A stretch of DNA of 64,000 bases from Streptomyces sp. NBC_00582 (GCF_036345155.1 NZ_CP107772.1:1612001-1676000); one strand, 5' to 3'. Numbered from the stretch's first letter, positions 18,695-27,293 are shown. A program made the numbers and translations. The notes: generated from the letters alone by a model not told the origin.

Positions 18695-18720
18695 ACGAGG
18701 ACATCGTCAGCGTGGATAAT
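18691..18720 (+). promoter_or_regulatory. Putative promoter of the RsbW-like ATPase gene
   Basis: TTGCAC at 18691-18696 and GATAAT at 18715-18720 are 18 bases apart. A start near 18727 supports the GTG at 18782 as translation start and makes the ATG at 18725 unlikely. Confidence 0.5.
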
Positions 18721-18781
18721 AACCATGCCGTCAACCGCAGTTCCGGCAACCCGTCCTGACCTCGCCTCAGGGAGATGCCCC

Positions 18782-19240
18782 GTGTCATCACCTGCGCAGT
18801 TCCGGAACCACGAGTCCGTCCTCGGCTCGTCCAGAACCGCAAGCCTGCACCTCAGGGGCGACCGGGAGGGATTCGCCGAGGCACGGGACTTCACCCACCG
18901 CACGCTCGACGGCTGGTCCCTGGACCACTGCACGGACGACGCGCTCACCGTCGTCACCGAACTCGCCTCCAACGCCGTCCTGCACGGCCTGCCGCACCTG
19001 TCGACGGACCACTTCGACGTACGGCTCAGACTCACCCTGCGCCGCGCGCATCTGCTGTGCGCCGTCACCGACCCCAGCGACAGCCCGCCGCTCTACCCGC
19101 ACCCCGGCGACGACCTGCTGGAGCACGGCCGCGGGCTGCACATCGTCGAAGCCCTCTCGGAGCACTGGGGCTGGACCCGCCGCTCCCCCGTGGGCAAGAC
19201 CGTCTGGGCCATGCTGCCGACCCGCACCTCCACGACATGA
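18782..19240 (+). CDS. RsbW/SpoIIAB-like ATP-binding protein (AbaA-type)
   Basis: About 152 residues, single GHKL ATPase domain. The N box is VVTELASNAVLHG, the G1 box AVTDPSDSPP is divergent, and G2 is HGRGLHIVEALSEHWGW. Streptomyces has many such anti-sigma-like proteins paired with DUF397 and WhiJ-like genes, as here. Partner sigma or anti-anti-sigma proteins are not visible nearby. GTG at 18782 has GGGAG 7 bases upstream and lies downstream of the predicted promoter. The stop overlaps the next gene (ATGA), so the two are coupled. Confidence 0.86.
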   Translation: MSSPAQFRNHESVLGSSRTASLHLRGDREGFAEARDFTHRTLDGWSLDHCTDDALTVVTELASNAVLHGLPHLSTDHFDVRLRLTLRRAHLLCAVTDPSDSPPLYPHPGDDLLEHGRGLHIVEALSEHWGWTRRSPVGKTVWAMLPTRTSTT

Positions 19241-19770
19241 CCGCCACGAAGAGAACCCCACCCCTCAAGGACCTGGGGCACGTGCCCTGGCCCGAGATCC
19301 AGGACACCACGGGATCCGCCGCCGGCATCCCCGCCCTGCTCACCACCGTCGCCCGCGGCGACGCCGAGGCCGCGGGGAGCGCGCTCGGACAACTGCGCCG
19401 CCGTATCTGCCGGTACGGCTTCGTGGTGGACCAGGCGACCGCGGCCACGGTGCCGTTCCTCTGGGAACTCGCCCGGCTCCCGCAGGTCACCTGCCGGGTG
19501 GCGATACTGCGTCTGCTGAAGAGCATCGCCGACGCCCGCCAGTGGGAGACCACCGCCGCCGCCTACCCCAAACTGTTGCGCCACCCCGACAACCACGTGG
19601 CCTGGGAACGCCAGGCCCGCCACGCCGTCCACGCCCAGCGCGGCCTGCTCCAGGACCTCCTCGCCGACCGGGACAGCGAGATCGTCGAGGCCGGCCGGGA
19701 TCTCGCCGCGACGCTGAACGGCGGAAGGACGGGCAGCGGCTCGCCCCACCCGGAGCACCCGACCCACTAG
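19237..19770 (+). CDS. HEAT-like helical repeat protein
   Basis: About 177 residues, predicted almost entirely helical, with leucine/alanine periodicity. The block TAATVPFLWELARLPQVTCRVAILRLLKSIAD (residues about 68-100) resembles VPFL-type HEAT proteins. No catalytic residues or membrane spans are seen. Its start overlaps the stop of the ATPase gene (ATGA), so it belongs to the WhiJ-like/DUF397/ATPase locus. It could be a scaffold for a protein-protein switch; that is inference only. Confidence 0.65.
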   Translation: MTATKRTPPLKDLGHVPWPEIQDTTGSAAGIPALLTTVARGDAEAAGSALGQLRRRICRYGFVVDQATAATVPFLWELARLPQVTCRVAILRLLKSIADARQWETTAAAYPKLLRHPDNHVAWERQARHAVHAQRGLLQDLLADRDSEIVEAGRDLAATLNGGRTGSGSPHPEHPTH

Positions 19771-19779
19771 GTTGACCGC

Positions 19780-20745
19780 ATGAGCAACCTTGACCGTGCG
19801 CCCGTGCCGAGCGTGTGCGGCGGGCGTGGATTCGTCGTCGCCGAACCCGTCCGTGAGCTGCTGAGCCCCCGCAGGGTGAAGCTCGGCGAGTCGACCGAGG
19901 TGCGCCGGCTGCTGCCGAACCTCGGCCGGCGCATGATCGGCGCCTGGGCCTTCGTCGACCACTACGGCCCCGACGACATCGCCGACGAACCCGGGATGCA
20001 GGTCCCGCCGCACCCCCACATGGGCCTGCAGACCGTGAGCTGGCTGCACGAGGGCGAGGTGCTGCACCGCGACTCCACGGGCAGCCTGCAGACCATCCGC
20101 CCCAGGGAACTCGGGCTGATGACCTCGGGCCGCGCGATCAGCCACTCCGAGGAGAGCCCGACGTCCCACGCCCGCTTCCTGCACGGCGCCCAGCTCTGGG
20201 TGGCCCTGCCCGACGCCCACCGCCACACCGAGCCCCGCTTCGAACACCACCCCGACCTGCCCACGGTCACCGCCCCCGGCCTGACCGCCACCCTGGTCCT
20301 CGGTGAACTCGACGGCTCCCGCTCCCCCGGAACGACGTACACCCCCATCGTGGGCGCCGACCTCGCGCTCGCGCGGGGCACCGACGTACGACTGCCGCTC
20401 GTCCCCGACTTCGAGTACGGCGTCCTGTCGATGTCCGGCGAGGTCCACGTCGACGGCGTCCCGGTCCTCGCGGGCTCCCTCCTCTACCTGGGCTGCGGCC
20501 GCACCGAACTCCCCCTGCGCGCCGAGTCCGACGCGGGGCTGATGCTCCTCGGCGGCGAGCCCTTCGCGGAGGAGCTCCTCATGTGGTGGAACTTCGTCGC
20601 CCGCTCCCAGGAGGAGATCGAACAGGCCCGCGAGGACTGGGCGAGCGGCACCCGCTTCGGCACGGTGAAGGGCTACGCCGGAGCACCGCTGTCCGCCCCC
20701 GCCCTGCCGCGGACTCCGCTGAAGCCACGCGGACGCGTGCGCTGA
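19780..20745 (+). CDS. Pirin family protein
   Basis: 321 residues, bicupin of the pirin family. The N-terminal cupin shows the metal-site sequence PHPHMGLQTVSWLHEGEVLHRDS, with further ligands in GRAISHSEES, as in human pirin and the quercetinase YhhW. The C-terminal half has the Pirin_C landmarks AGSLLYLGCGRTELPL and LMLLGGEPFAEELLMWWNFV. The ATG at 19780 is 9 bases after the HEAT-like gene. Substrate unknown; pirins can be quercetin dioxygenases or redox sensors. Confidence 0.93.
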   Translation: MSNLDRAPVPSVCGGRGFVVAEPVRELLSPRRVKLGESTEVRRLLPNLGRRMIGAWAFVDHYGPDDIADEPGMQVPPHPHMGLQTVSWLHEGEVLHRDSTGSLQTIRPRELGLMTSGRAISHSEESPTSHARFLHGAQLWVALPDAHRHTEPRFEHHPDLPTVTAPGLTATLVLGELDGSRSPGTTYTPIVGADLALARGTDVRLPLVPDFEYGVLSMSGEVHVDGVPVLAGSLLYLGCGRTELPLRAESDAGLMLLGGEPFAEELLMWWNFVARSQEEIEQAREDWASGTRFGTVKGYAGAPLSAPALPRTPLKPRGRVR

Positions 20746-21190
20746 GACGTCCGACGTGCCGTTGGTGTCGCCGGGCACGATGTCGTCGGCCGCTGACCGC
20801 GTCGGTCCCGGCCGAGGCGGGCTGGTTCGAGACGATCTCTGGCGTCCGGTGGGATCGATGGCCACCCCCCGTGCGTTCGGCACCCGTTGGTCGGTGCCCG
20901 AGCTCTCGTCGTGGACGTGGGTGCCGGAGCCCGAACCCGCTTCGGCGGCGACGCCATCGCCCCCCACGAAGTCCTCCGCCTGGCCGTCCTGGTAGACGAC
21001 AAGGTGGCCGTCGCCGCTGAGGGACGGCCGGGCCGGGACGGCGTGCGTGGCGAGCTGGGCCGTCGACGAGAAGGCGATACGCAGGCCGTCGGCCGTGATC
21101 GTGGCTCCGGCGGAGTCGCCGTCGCCCTGGGTGCCGTCGGTCGCGACACTGATCCGCTCGACTCCGGCTCCGCTGTCGTTCGCCACGCCC
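20746..21190 (-). pseudogene. Remnant of a secreted TolB-like (PD40) beta-propeller protein
   Basis: This 445-base gap between pirin and the EamA gene has no intact gene. Read on the minus strand it gives an open stretch with typical PD40 repeat phrases: ERISVATDGTQGDGDSAG, then TITADGLRIAFSSTAQL, LSGDGHLVVYQDG, ARGVAIDPTGRQ and DDIVPGDTNGTSDV. These correspond to consecutive blades of a TolB-like propeller. A start, a signal peptide and most blades are missing, and the order of phrases is disrupted, so I call it a decayed gene. It is abutted exactly by the pirin stop codon. Confidence 0.7.
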
Positions 21191-21197
21191 GCACCGG

Positions 21198-22112
21198 TCA
21201 CGGGCTCGGCCGAAGCGGCTTGCTGAGAAGCTCGGTTCCGGTCGGAGTGGCTGCCCGGTGTCGGGCCGGGCGGCCCAGGACGACCCCCGTCAGGACCAGG
21301 ACCAGTCCGCCCACCTGCTGGGCGGTGAGTGTCTCGCCCGCGACCGCCGTGCCGAGCAGGACGCCGGTGACCGGGTTGAGCAGGCCGATCAGGCCGACCG
21401 TTCCCGCGGGCAGGTGCCGTAGACCGGTGAACCAGGCGACGAAGGCCAGCGCGGTCGCGATCAGGGAGACGTAGGCGAAGGCCAGCAGGGCCGGGAGGGA
21501 CGGGGCGGGCAAAGGGCCCTCCACGGCCGCGGCGACCGGGAGCAGGAAGAGGCCTCCGGCGGTGAGCTGCCAGGCGGTCGAGGCGAGCACGTCGGTGCCG
21601 GCGCTCCACCGTTTGGCGAGGATGTGGCCGAACGACGACACCAGCAGGGCGGTGGCCGAGGCGAGGACCCCCGGCACGCTTGCCGTCCGCGCCCCCGTGA
21701 GCAGCATGAGACAGACCCCGACCAGTCCGATCGCGGCGCCGGCCAGGTGCGGGGACCTGGGCCGCTCGGACACCAGGGGCCAGGCGATGAGCATCATCGT
21801 AAGCGGGGACAGCGCCATGACGGTCGAGGCGATGCTCGTGGGCAGCAGCTGGGAGGCGGCGTAGACGAGGACGAAGAACACGCTCATGTTGAGCAGCCCG
21901 AGCACGGCGGAGCGCCACCACCACGCGCCGTGCGGCCGTCGCCTGCACAGGGCCAGCAGGACCAGTCCGGCGGGCAGGGCCCTCAGGGCGGCCCCGTAGA
22001 GGGGGCGGTCGGCGGGCAGGAACGCGTGCGTGACGAAGTAGGTGGCCCCCCAGGCCACCGGCGCGACCGCGGTCAGGGCCACCCAGCGCAGATTGGCTTC
22101 CATGGAAGCCAT
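21198..22112 (-). CDS. EamA/DMT-family transporter (PecM-like)
   Basis: Inner-membrane drug/metabolite exporter, about 304 residues with ten predicted spans in two EamA halves. Landmarks include WGATYFVTHAFLPADRPL at the start, STVMALSPLTMMLIAWPLVSE, and the second-half GLRHLPAGTVGLIGLLNPV. It is divergent from a PecS-like MarR regulator with only 30 bases between, the arrangement known for pecM-pecS, where the efflux gene is repressed by PecS and released by urate. The start is either ATG 22112, inside the palindrome, or ATG 22103; neither has a ribosome site. Confidence 0.9.
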   Translation of the reverse strand: MASMEANLRWVALTAVAPVAWGATYFVTHAFLPADRPLYGAALRALPAGLVLLALCRRRPHGAWWWRSAVLGLLNMSVFFVLVYAASQLLPTSIASTVMALSPLTMMLIAWPLVSERPRSPHLAGAAIGLVGVCLMLLTGARTASVPGVLASATALLVSSFGHILAKRWSAGTDVLASTAWQLTAGGLFLLPVAAAVEGPLPAPSLPALLAFAYVSLIATALAFVAWFTGLRHLPAGTVGLIGLLNPVTGVLLGTAVAGETLTAQQVGGLVLVLTGVVLGRPARHRAATPTGTELLSKPLRPSP

Positions 22113-22138
22113 AGTAGCTTCCTGGGAAGCTACTATGG
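22109..22138. promoter_or_regulatory. 30-bp perfect palindrome between pecM-like and pecS-like genes
   Basis: Arms CCATAGTAGCTTCC and GGAAGCTACTATGG are exact reverse complements around TG. It fills the whole gap between the two divergent genes and even includes their first or near-first ATG codons. It is the likely operator of the PecS-like regulator for both genes. Confidence 0.85.
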
Positions 22139-22142
22139 AGGC

Positions 22143-22676
22143 ATGGAGCAGAACGGTGAACCACAGGACCGCGTGGCCCGCATCCAGGCCGACTGGCGCC
22201 GGGAGCGCCCCGACCTCGACGTCGGCCCGCAGGGGGTGATCGGCCGGCTGCACCGCCTGGCGGACCGCCTCACCGCGGAACTCTGTCTCGTCTACGAGCG
22301 CTACGGCCTCGGCGAGGGGGAGTTCGACGTCCTGTGCGCGCTGCGCCGCGCCGGGGAGCCCTATGAACGGGCACCCGGCGAGCTCGCCGCGCACACCATG
22401 GTCACCACCGGCGCGATGACGAAGCGGATCGACCGGCTGGAGCGGGCCGGACTCGTCACCCGGCGCCGCTCCGACGACGACCAGCGCGGCCGGATCGTCG
22501 CCCTCACCCGGCCCGGCCGTGAACTGATCGACCGGGCGTTCACCGACCACATGCACAACGAACGCCACCTGCTGGACCTGCTGACACCCGCCGAGGCCGC
22601 GTCCCTCGAAACGCTGCTCACCACCTGGCTCTCCCGGATGGAACATCCCGGAGGCAACCGGGCGGGGAGCGAATAG
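22143..22676 (+). CDS. MarR-family regulator, PecS-like
   Basis: About 177 residues, winged helix. The extra N-terminal helix RVARIQADWRRERPDLDV with its conserved tryptophan is the hallmark of the urate-responsive PecS/HucR/MftR subfamily, and the recognition region is TMVTTGAMTKRIDRLERAGLV. It probably represses itself and the divergent EamA exporter through the 22109-22138 palindrome, with urate or another purine as ligand (known for the family, not shown here). GGAGG sits only one base before the ATG, an unusual spacing; the operator overlaps this ribosome site. Confidence 0.9.
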   Translation: MEQNGEPQDRVARIQADWRRERPDLDVGPQGVIGRLHRLADRLTAELCLVYERYGLGEGEFDVLCALRRAGEPYERAPGELAAHTMVTTGAMTKRIDRLERAGLVTRRRSDDDQRGRIVALTRPGRELIDRAFTDHMHNERHLLDLLTPAEAASLETLLTTWLSRMEHPGGNRAGSE

Positions 22677-22697
22677 TAGCCATGTAATCTATCCGCC

Positions 22698-23231
22698 ATG
22701 AGCAAGGGTTCCGAACGGGCCACGCCCGGATTCCTGGTGTGGCGGCTGTCGACGAAGTGGCGGGTGGCGGTGGACCGGGCGATGGCGCCGCTCGGACTCA
22801 CCCACGCCCAGTACTCGCTCGTCTCGTCGCTGTACGGGATGCAGCGCGACGGCGAACGCCCCAGCCAGCGCCGGCTCGCCGACCACACCGGCCTCGAGCC
22901 GCTCTACGTCTCCAAGCTCGCCCGCGCCCTGGAGTCGGCCGGTCTGATCGAGCGGACCCGGGACCCCCGTGACCCACGGGCCGTGCAACTGGCGCTCACC
23001 GAGCGGGGCGAGGAGGTCACCCGGCAGGCGATCACCGTCGTACAAGGGCTGTTGGAGCGCCTGCTGGAGCCGCTCGGCGGGCTGGACGGCGAGCGGACAC
23101 GGGCGTTCGGCGAGGACCTCGCGGTCCTGCTCGACGTGCCGCTCGACCCCGCTGGACCCGGCCCCGCCACCGAGCGGAATACGTCACCACGCCCCCCGGT
23201 TGAGGGCCTCGAAGGAGGTCATCAGCAGTGA
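22698..23231 (+). CDS. MarR-family transcriptional regulator
   Basis: 177 residues, unrelated in detail to the PecS-like neighbour. Winged-helix core: LTHAQYSLVSSLYGMQ, LADHTGLEPLYVSKLARALESAGL, ERTRDPRDPRAVQLALTERG. A proline-rich tail follows. The stop overlaps the start of the TPR gene (GTGA), so the two are coupled. The preceding gap is 21 bases and carries AGTAGCCATG, which resembles half of the upstream palindrome. Ligand unknown. Confidence 0.88.
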   Translation: MSKGSERATPGFLVWRLSTKWRVAVDRAMAPLGLTHAQYSLVSSLYGMQRDGERPSQRRLADHTGLEPLYVSKLARALESAGLIERTRDPRDPRAVQLALTERGEEVTRQAITVVQGLLERLLEPLGGLDGERTRAFGEDLAVLLDVPLDPAGPGPATERNTSPRPPVEGLEGGHQQ

Positions 23232-23629
23232 ACACGACCTACGGCACGGGGTTCGGCCCGGCGGACGCGAACGAGGCGGCGTACTACGCCCACGGCACCC
23301 CGGCCGAGCGCTGGGAGCGCGCGCGACTGTTCTTCGACGCGCGGGACTACACCGCCGCGGCGCGGGTGCTGGCCCCGCTGGTCGAGGAGGTGCCGGAGCA
23401 GACCGGTCCCCGGCTGCTGCTGGCCCGCGCCTACTACCACTCGGCCCAACTGCGCCGCGCCGAGACCGAGTTGCGGCTGATCGTCGAGCGCGATCCGGTG
23501 GAGCACTACGCCCGGCTGATGCTGGGCCGCACCCTGGAGCGGCAGGGGCGGCACACGGAGGCGGGTCCGCATCTGCGGATCGCCTCGGCGCTGGCCGGCG
23601 ACTTCCCGGAGGACCGATCGGACCTGTGA
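23228..23629 (+). CDS. Tetratricopeptide repeat protein
   Basis: 133 residues, mostly helical, with TPR-like units (RWERARLFFDARDYTAAARVLAPLVEE, then RLLLARAYYHSAQLRRAETELRLI, then ARLMLGRTLERQGRHTEAGPHL as landmarks between residues 25 and 120). No signal or membrane span. Start GTG 23228 overlaps the MarR stop and has GGAGG upstream. A strong terminator follows at 23636. It may serve as an interaction module; nothing more specific is supported. Confidence 0.82.
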   Translation: MNTTYGTGFGPADANEAAYYAHGTPAERWERARLFFDARDYTAAARVLAPLVEEVPEQTGPRLLLARAYYHSAQLRRAETELRLIVERDPVEHYARLMLGRTLERQGRHTEAGPHLRIASALAGDFPEDRSDL

Positions 23630-23635
23630 CACGGG

Positions 23636-23672
23636 AGCGGCCCGGCGGTGGACCTCACCGCCGGGCCGCTTT
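23636..23672. terminator. Bidirectional terminator hairpin
   Basis: Perfect 15-bp stem AGCGGCCCGGCGGTG / CACCGCCGGGCCGCT with loop GACCT and TTT after it, between convergent TPR and PepSY genes. Confidence 0.85.
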
Positions 23673-23692
23673 CCCGGGTGCGCGTCGGAGGC

Positions 23693-25096
23693 TCAGGCCT
23701 TCGCCCGTCGGCGGTGGGCGATCTCGCCGAGGATCACGTCCACCACCAGGAAACCGGCGAGCGGGATGCCGAGGAGCGGGACGAAGTAGCCGAGCACGGC
23801 GACCGCCGCCATCAGCGGGACCAGGACGTACGGCGGGACCTGGGCCCAGGCGCCGCGCGGGATCGGGCGGCCGAAGGCGGAGCCGCGGCCGCGCTGCCAC
23901 CACATGCGGTAGCCCCATACGATCAGCAGGATCAGGGAGAGCGCGAGCAGCATCAGGGCGATCTGGTTGACCAGCCCGAACAGGATCCCGGTGTGCAGGT
24001 CGATGCCCCAGCGGGTCAGCTTGGCGAGCACCGGGTGGTCGGCGAACCGCAGGGTGTCGGTGACCTCGCCGGTGGCCGGGTCGACCGCGACGGCGTCCTG
24101 CTTCTCGGGCCAGCTGCGCTGCACCTGCTTCACCACGTACGCGGAGGAGGCGTCGGCGGGCGGGACGATCTCGACCGGGTCGCCCAGCCCCTCGGCGCGG
24201 GCGGCGGCCAGGACCTTGTCGAGACCGACGCCGCGCTCGCCGTCGCCGCCGGAGCCGGAGGCCGCGTCATGGCCCGCGTGCTCACCCCCGCCGCTCACCG
24301 TGGCGGAGATCGACGGGGTGGCCTGCTTGAGGGAGGTGCGCAGCTCGTCGATGTGGGCGCCGGCGTAGGCGGACCAGGTCAGGCCGGTCGCGGAGAGGAA
24401 GAAGAACCCGGCGGCGGCCCAGACGCCGACCGTGCCGTGCAGACCGAGGGTGCGGCGCCGGCCGCTGGTGCCGCGGACCGTGCGCAGGGCGCGACGGCGG
24501 GAGAACCACAGCGCGACACCGCCGGCCGCGATGACCCACAGCCAGCTCGCGGCGAACTCGCTGTAGAGACGGCCGGTCTCGCCGAGGTGGAGGTTGCGGT
24601 GGAGCCCGGAGATCCAGGTGCGCAGCGGCAGAGCGCCCGTCGAGCCGTACTGCTCCAGCGCGCCCCGCACCTCGGCGGTGTACGGGTCGACGAACACGGC
24701 GAGGGTGTGCTCGGGGTCGACGCCCTTGACACCGGAGAGCATCACGCGGGTGGTGGCGTCGTCCTCCGGTGAGGGCCGCACGGCCGAGACCGTGCCTTCG
24801 GGGTGGGCCTTGCGGGCGGCCGCCACCTGCTCGGATATCGGCAGCTTCTCCTCGCCGACCGGCACGGTCATCTCGTGCGCGTAGAGGAGCTTCTCGGCCT
24901 GGAAGGAGCCCGCGTACAGGAACCCGGTGACGGCGGCGACCAGCAGGAACGGCGCGACGAGAAGACCGGCGTAGAAGTGCAGGCGCAGGACCAGGGGCCG
25001 CAACGGGGCCCAAGGGCCCGGGGACTTGGGCGCCGAGGCCGGGGCCGGGGCCGCCTCGGGGGCCTCGTCGGTGGTCGTCGAGGGAGCGGTGGACAT
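23693..25096 (-). CDS. PepSY-associated TM helix protein
   Basis: About 467 residues with four main membrane segments, typical of the iron-regulated PepSY_TM family: LRPLVLRLHFYAGLLVAPFLLVAAVTGFLY (given here as residues 30-60), a large external PepSY region, ASWLWVIAAGGVALWFSRRR, WAAAGFFFLSATGL, and LMLLALSLILLIVWGYRMWW. Family members are linked to metal reduction or transport, often next to siderophore systems, but none is adjacent here. ATG 25096 has GGAG about 10 bases upstream. It is divergent from peptide deformylase. Confidence 0.9.
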   Translation of the reverse strand: MSTAPSTTTDEAPEAAPAPASAPKSPGPWAPLRPLVLRLHFYAGLLVAPFLLVAAVTGFLYAGSFQAEKLLYAHEMTVPVGEEKLPISEQVAAARKAHPEGTVSAVRPSPEDDATTRVMLSGVKGVDPEHTLAVFVDPYTAEVRGALEQYGSTGALPLRTWISGLHRNLHLGETGRLYSEFAASWLWVIAAGGVALWFSRRRALRTVRGTSGRRRTLGLHGTVGVWAAAGFFFLSATGLTWSAYAGAHIDELRTSLKQATPSISATVSGGGEHAGHDAASGSGGDGERGVGLDKVLAAARAEGLGDPVEIVPPADASSAYVVKQVQRSWPEKQDAVAVDPATGEVTDTLRFADHPVLAKLTRWGIDLHTGILFGLVNQIALMLLALSLILLIVWGYRMWWQRGRGSAFGRPIPRGAWAQVPPYVLVPLMAAVAVLGYFVPLLGIPLAGFLVVDVILGEIAHRRRAKA

Positions 25097-25228
25097 CGGC
25101 GGGCTACTCCGGGGTCGGGGGGACGGGTTGAGCGGGGACGGTCCAGTAGTCGGATCGCGCACGGGCCGAGTTCCCGCGAGTTCTCGTGACCTGCGTCACA
25201 TGGCCGTCGCTCGTGTCATGCTGGCCCG

Positions 25229-25873
25229 ATGGCAGCTCCCCCTCCCCGTACCCCCCTTGCCGAACGCGTCGAGGAACTCCTCGCGTCCGGCGGCCCGTTG
25301 CCGATCGTCGCGGCCGGCGACCCGGTCCTGCGCACCGGCACCGAGCGCTACGACGGTCAGCTCGACGCGGCTCTTCTGGCCCGGTTCGTCGAGGCGTTGC
25401 GCGTCACGATGCACGCGGCGCCCGGTGTCGGGCTGGCCGCGCCGCAGGTCGGTGTGGAGCTGCGGATCGCGGTGATCGAGGATCCGGCGCCGGTGCCGGA
25501 GGAGGTACGGGTGGCCCGCGGGCGGGTGCCGCAGCCCTTCCGGGTGCTCGTCAACCCGTCGTACGAGCCGGTCGGTCCGGTCCGTGCCGCGTTCTTCGAG
25601 GGCTGTCTGAGCGTCCCCGGCTACCAGGCGGTGGTGGCCCGCGCCGCCCAGGTGCGGCTGACGGGTGAGGACGAGCACGGGCGGCCGCTGGACGAGCTGT
25701 TCGGCGGGTGGCCCGCCCGCATCGTGCAGCACGAGACGGACCACCTCGACGGCGTCCTCTATCTCGACCGGGCCGAGCCGCGGTCCCTGTCCGCCAACCA
25801 GGCGGTGCTGGAGCGGTGGGCCCAGCCGACTCCCGCGGAGGCGGCCCGGGCCCTGAACTTCGAGCTGCCGTAG
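25229..25873 (+). CDS. def: Peptide deformylase
   Basis: Removes the N-terminal formyl group from nascent proteins. 214 residues with all three catalytic motifs: GVGLAAPQVG near 71, EGCLSVPGY near 130 (metal cysteine) and QHETDHLDG near 171 (metal histidines and catalytic glutamate). Longer than E. coli Def at the N-terminus, as in other Streptomyces paralogues; several copies per genome are usual, so this may not be the essential one. ATG at 25229 is 133 bases from the divergent PepSY gene. It stops one base before the convergent reductase. Confidence 0.95.
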   Translation: MAAPPPRTPLAERVEELLASGGPLPIVAAGDPVLRTGTERYDGQLDAALLARFVEALRVTMHAAPGVGLAAPQVGVELRIAVIEDPAPVPEEVRVARGRVPQPFRVLVNPSYEPVGPVRAAFFEGCLSVPGYQAVVARAAQVRLTGEDEHGRPLDELFGGWPARIVQHETDHLDGVLYLDRAEPRSLSANQAVLERWAQPTPAEAARALNFELP

Positions 25874-25874
25874 C

Positions 25875-27293
25875 TCACTTGTCCCGGAACGCCTCCAGCA
25901 GACGCAGCCAGACCTCGCTGAGGGTCGGGTAGGAGGGGACCGCGTGCCACAGCCGGGCGACGGGGACACGTCCGGCGACGGCGACGGTCGCGGAGTGGAT
26001 CAGTTCGCCGACGCCCGGGCCGACGAAGGTGACCCCGCGCAGGATCTCCTCCTCCAGGTCGACGACCATCCGGGCGCGGCCCTTGTAGCCCTCGGCGTAC
26101 AGACCCGCCCCGGCCACCGAGGACATGTCGACGTCGACGGCGCGCACCCGGTACCCGGCCTGTTCGGCCTCGGCGAGCGAGAGGCCGACCGCGGCGGCCT
26201 CCGGGTCGGTGAAGACGACCTGGGGGACGGTCTCGTGGTCGGCCGTCGCGGTGTGGGCGCTCCACGGGTCGGAGCCGTCCAGGGACGTGCCGGCGGCGCG
26301 GGCGGCGATGGCGGCGCCCGCGATCCGGGCCTGGTACTTGCCCTGGTGGGTGAGGAGGGCGCGGTGGTTGACGTCGCCGGTCGCGTAGAGCCAGTCGGTG
26401 CCGGTGACGCGCAGGGTGTCGTCGACGGTGAGCCAGGAGCCGGGTTCCAGGCCGATCGTGTCGAGGCCGATGTCGTCGGTGCGCGGGGCGCGGCCGGTGG
26501 CGAACAGGATCTCGTCGGCCTCGATGCGGTCGCCGGTGCCGGTGACGACCGTGACGGTGCCGTCCGAACGGGTGACGGACTCCACCGAGGTCCCGGTCCG
26601 TACGTCGGCGCCGGCCTCGACGAGCGCCTCGGCGACGAGTTCGCCGGCGAACGGCTCCATGCGGTTGAGCAGGCCCTTGCCGCGGACGAGGACGGTGACC
26701 CGGGAGCCGAGGGCCTGGTAGGCGGTGGCCATCTCGGTGGCGACGACTCCGCCGCCGACCACGACGAGCCGGTCGGGCACGGTCTGGGAGGAGGTGGCCT
26801 CGCGACTGGTCCAGGGCCGCACCTCGGAGAGGCCCGCGAGCGGGGGCAGGACGGCCCGGGTGCCGGTCGCGACGACGACGGCGTGCCGGGCGGTGAGTGT
26901 GCGCTCCCCGACGGTCACCGTGCGCGGGCCGGCGAGTCTGCCGTGGCCGCGGTGGAGGTCGGCGCCGATGCCGGCGAGCCAGTCGGCCTGGCCGTCGTCC
27001 GTCCAGTCGCCGGTGAACCAGTTGCGGCGGGCGAAGACCGCGGACGCGTCGAGGGGACCCTGGACGGCTTGGCGCAGGCCGGGCAGTCTGCGGGCGTCGG
27101 CCCGGGCGATGACCGGGCGCAGCAGGGCCTTGCTGGGCATGCAGGCCCAGTACGAGCACTCGCCGCCGATCAGTTCGCTCTCCACGACCGCGGTGGTGAG
27201 GCCGGCCGCGCGGGTGCGGTCGGCCACGTTCTCCCCCACGGGCCCGGCCCCGAGCACCACGACGTCGTAGGCGATGGTTTCCGATTCCGTCAT
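25875..27293 (-). CDS. Pyridine nucleotide-disulfide oxidoreductase (Lpd/MerA-like)
   Basis: About 472 residues, FAD flavoprotein of the dihydrolipoamide dehydrogenase/mercuric reductase group. FAD loop VVVLGAGPVGENVADR at the N-terminus, redox-active cysteines in GGECSYWACMPSKALLRP (spacing C-x4-C), NAD loop VVVGGGVVATEMATA, second FAD motif YATGDVN, and a dimerisation domain. The tyrosine and tryptophan between the cysteines and the methionine after them depart from the CLNVGCIP motif, so the substrate is not predicted. Divergent from thioredoxin, suggesting a redox role. Confidence 0.88.
   Translation of the reverse strand: MTESETIAYDVVVLGAGPVGENVADRTRAAGLTTAVVESELIGGECSYWACMPSKALLRPVIARADARRLPGLRQAVQGPLDASAVFARRNWFTGDWTDDGQADWLAGIGADLHRGHGRLAGPRTVTVGERTLTARHAVVVATGTRAVLPPLAGLSEVRPWTSREATSSQTVPDRLVVVGGGVVATEMATAYQALGSRVTVLVRGKGLLNRMEPFAGELVAEALVEAGADVRTGTSVESVTRSDGTVTVVTGTGDRIEADEILFATGRAPRTDDIGLDTIGLEPGSWLTVDDTLRVTGTDWLYATGDVNHRALLTHQGKYQARIAGAAIAARAAGTSLDGSDPWSAHTATADHETVPQVVFTDPEAAAVGLSLAEAEQAGYRVRAVDVDMSSVAGAGLYAEGYKGRARMVVDLEEEILRGVTFVGPGVGELIHSATVAVAGRVPVARLWHAVPSYPTLSEVWLRLLEAFRDK

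Noticed and set aside
18725..18781. Earlier ATG start for the RsbW-like ATPase
   Set aside because: It lies at the predicted transcription start and has no ribosome site; GTG 18782 has both.
19093..22164. Very long open frame (about 1000 codons) on the minus strand
   Set aside because: It is antisense to pirin, HEAT-like and ATPase genes and in another frame of the EamA gene; only its middle (20746-21190) has protein-like sequence, reported as a relic.
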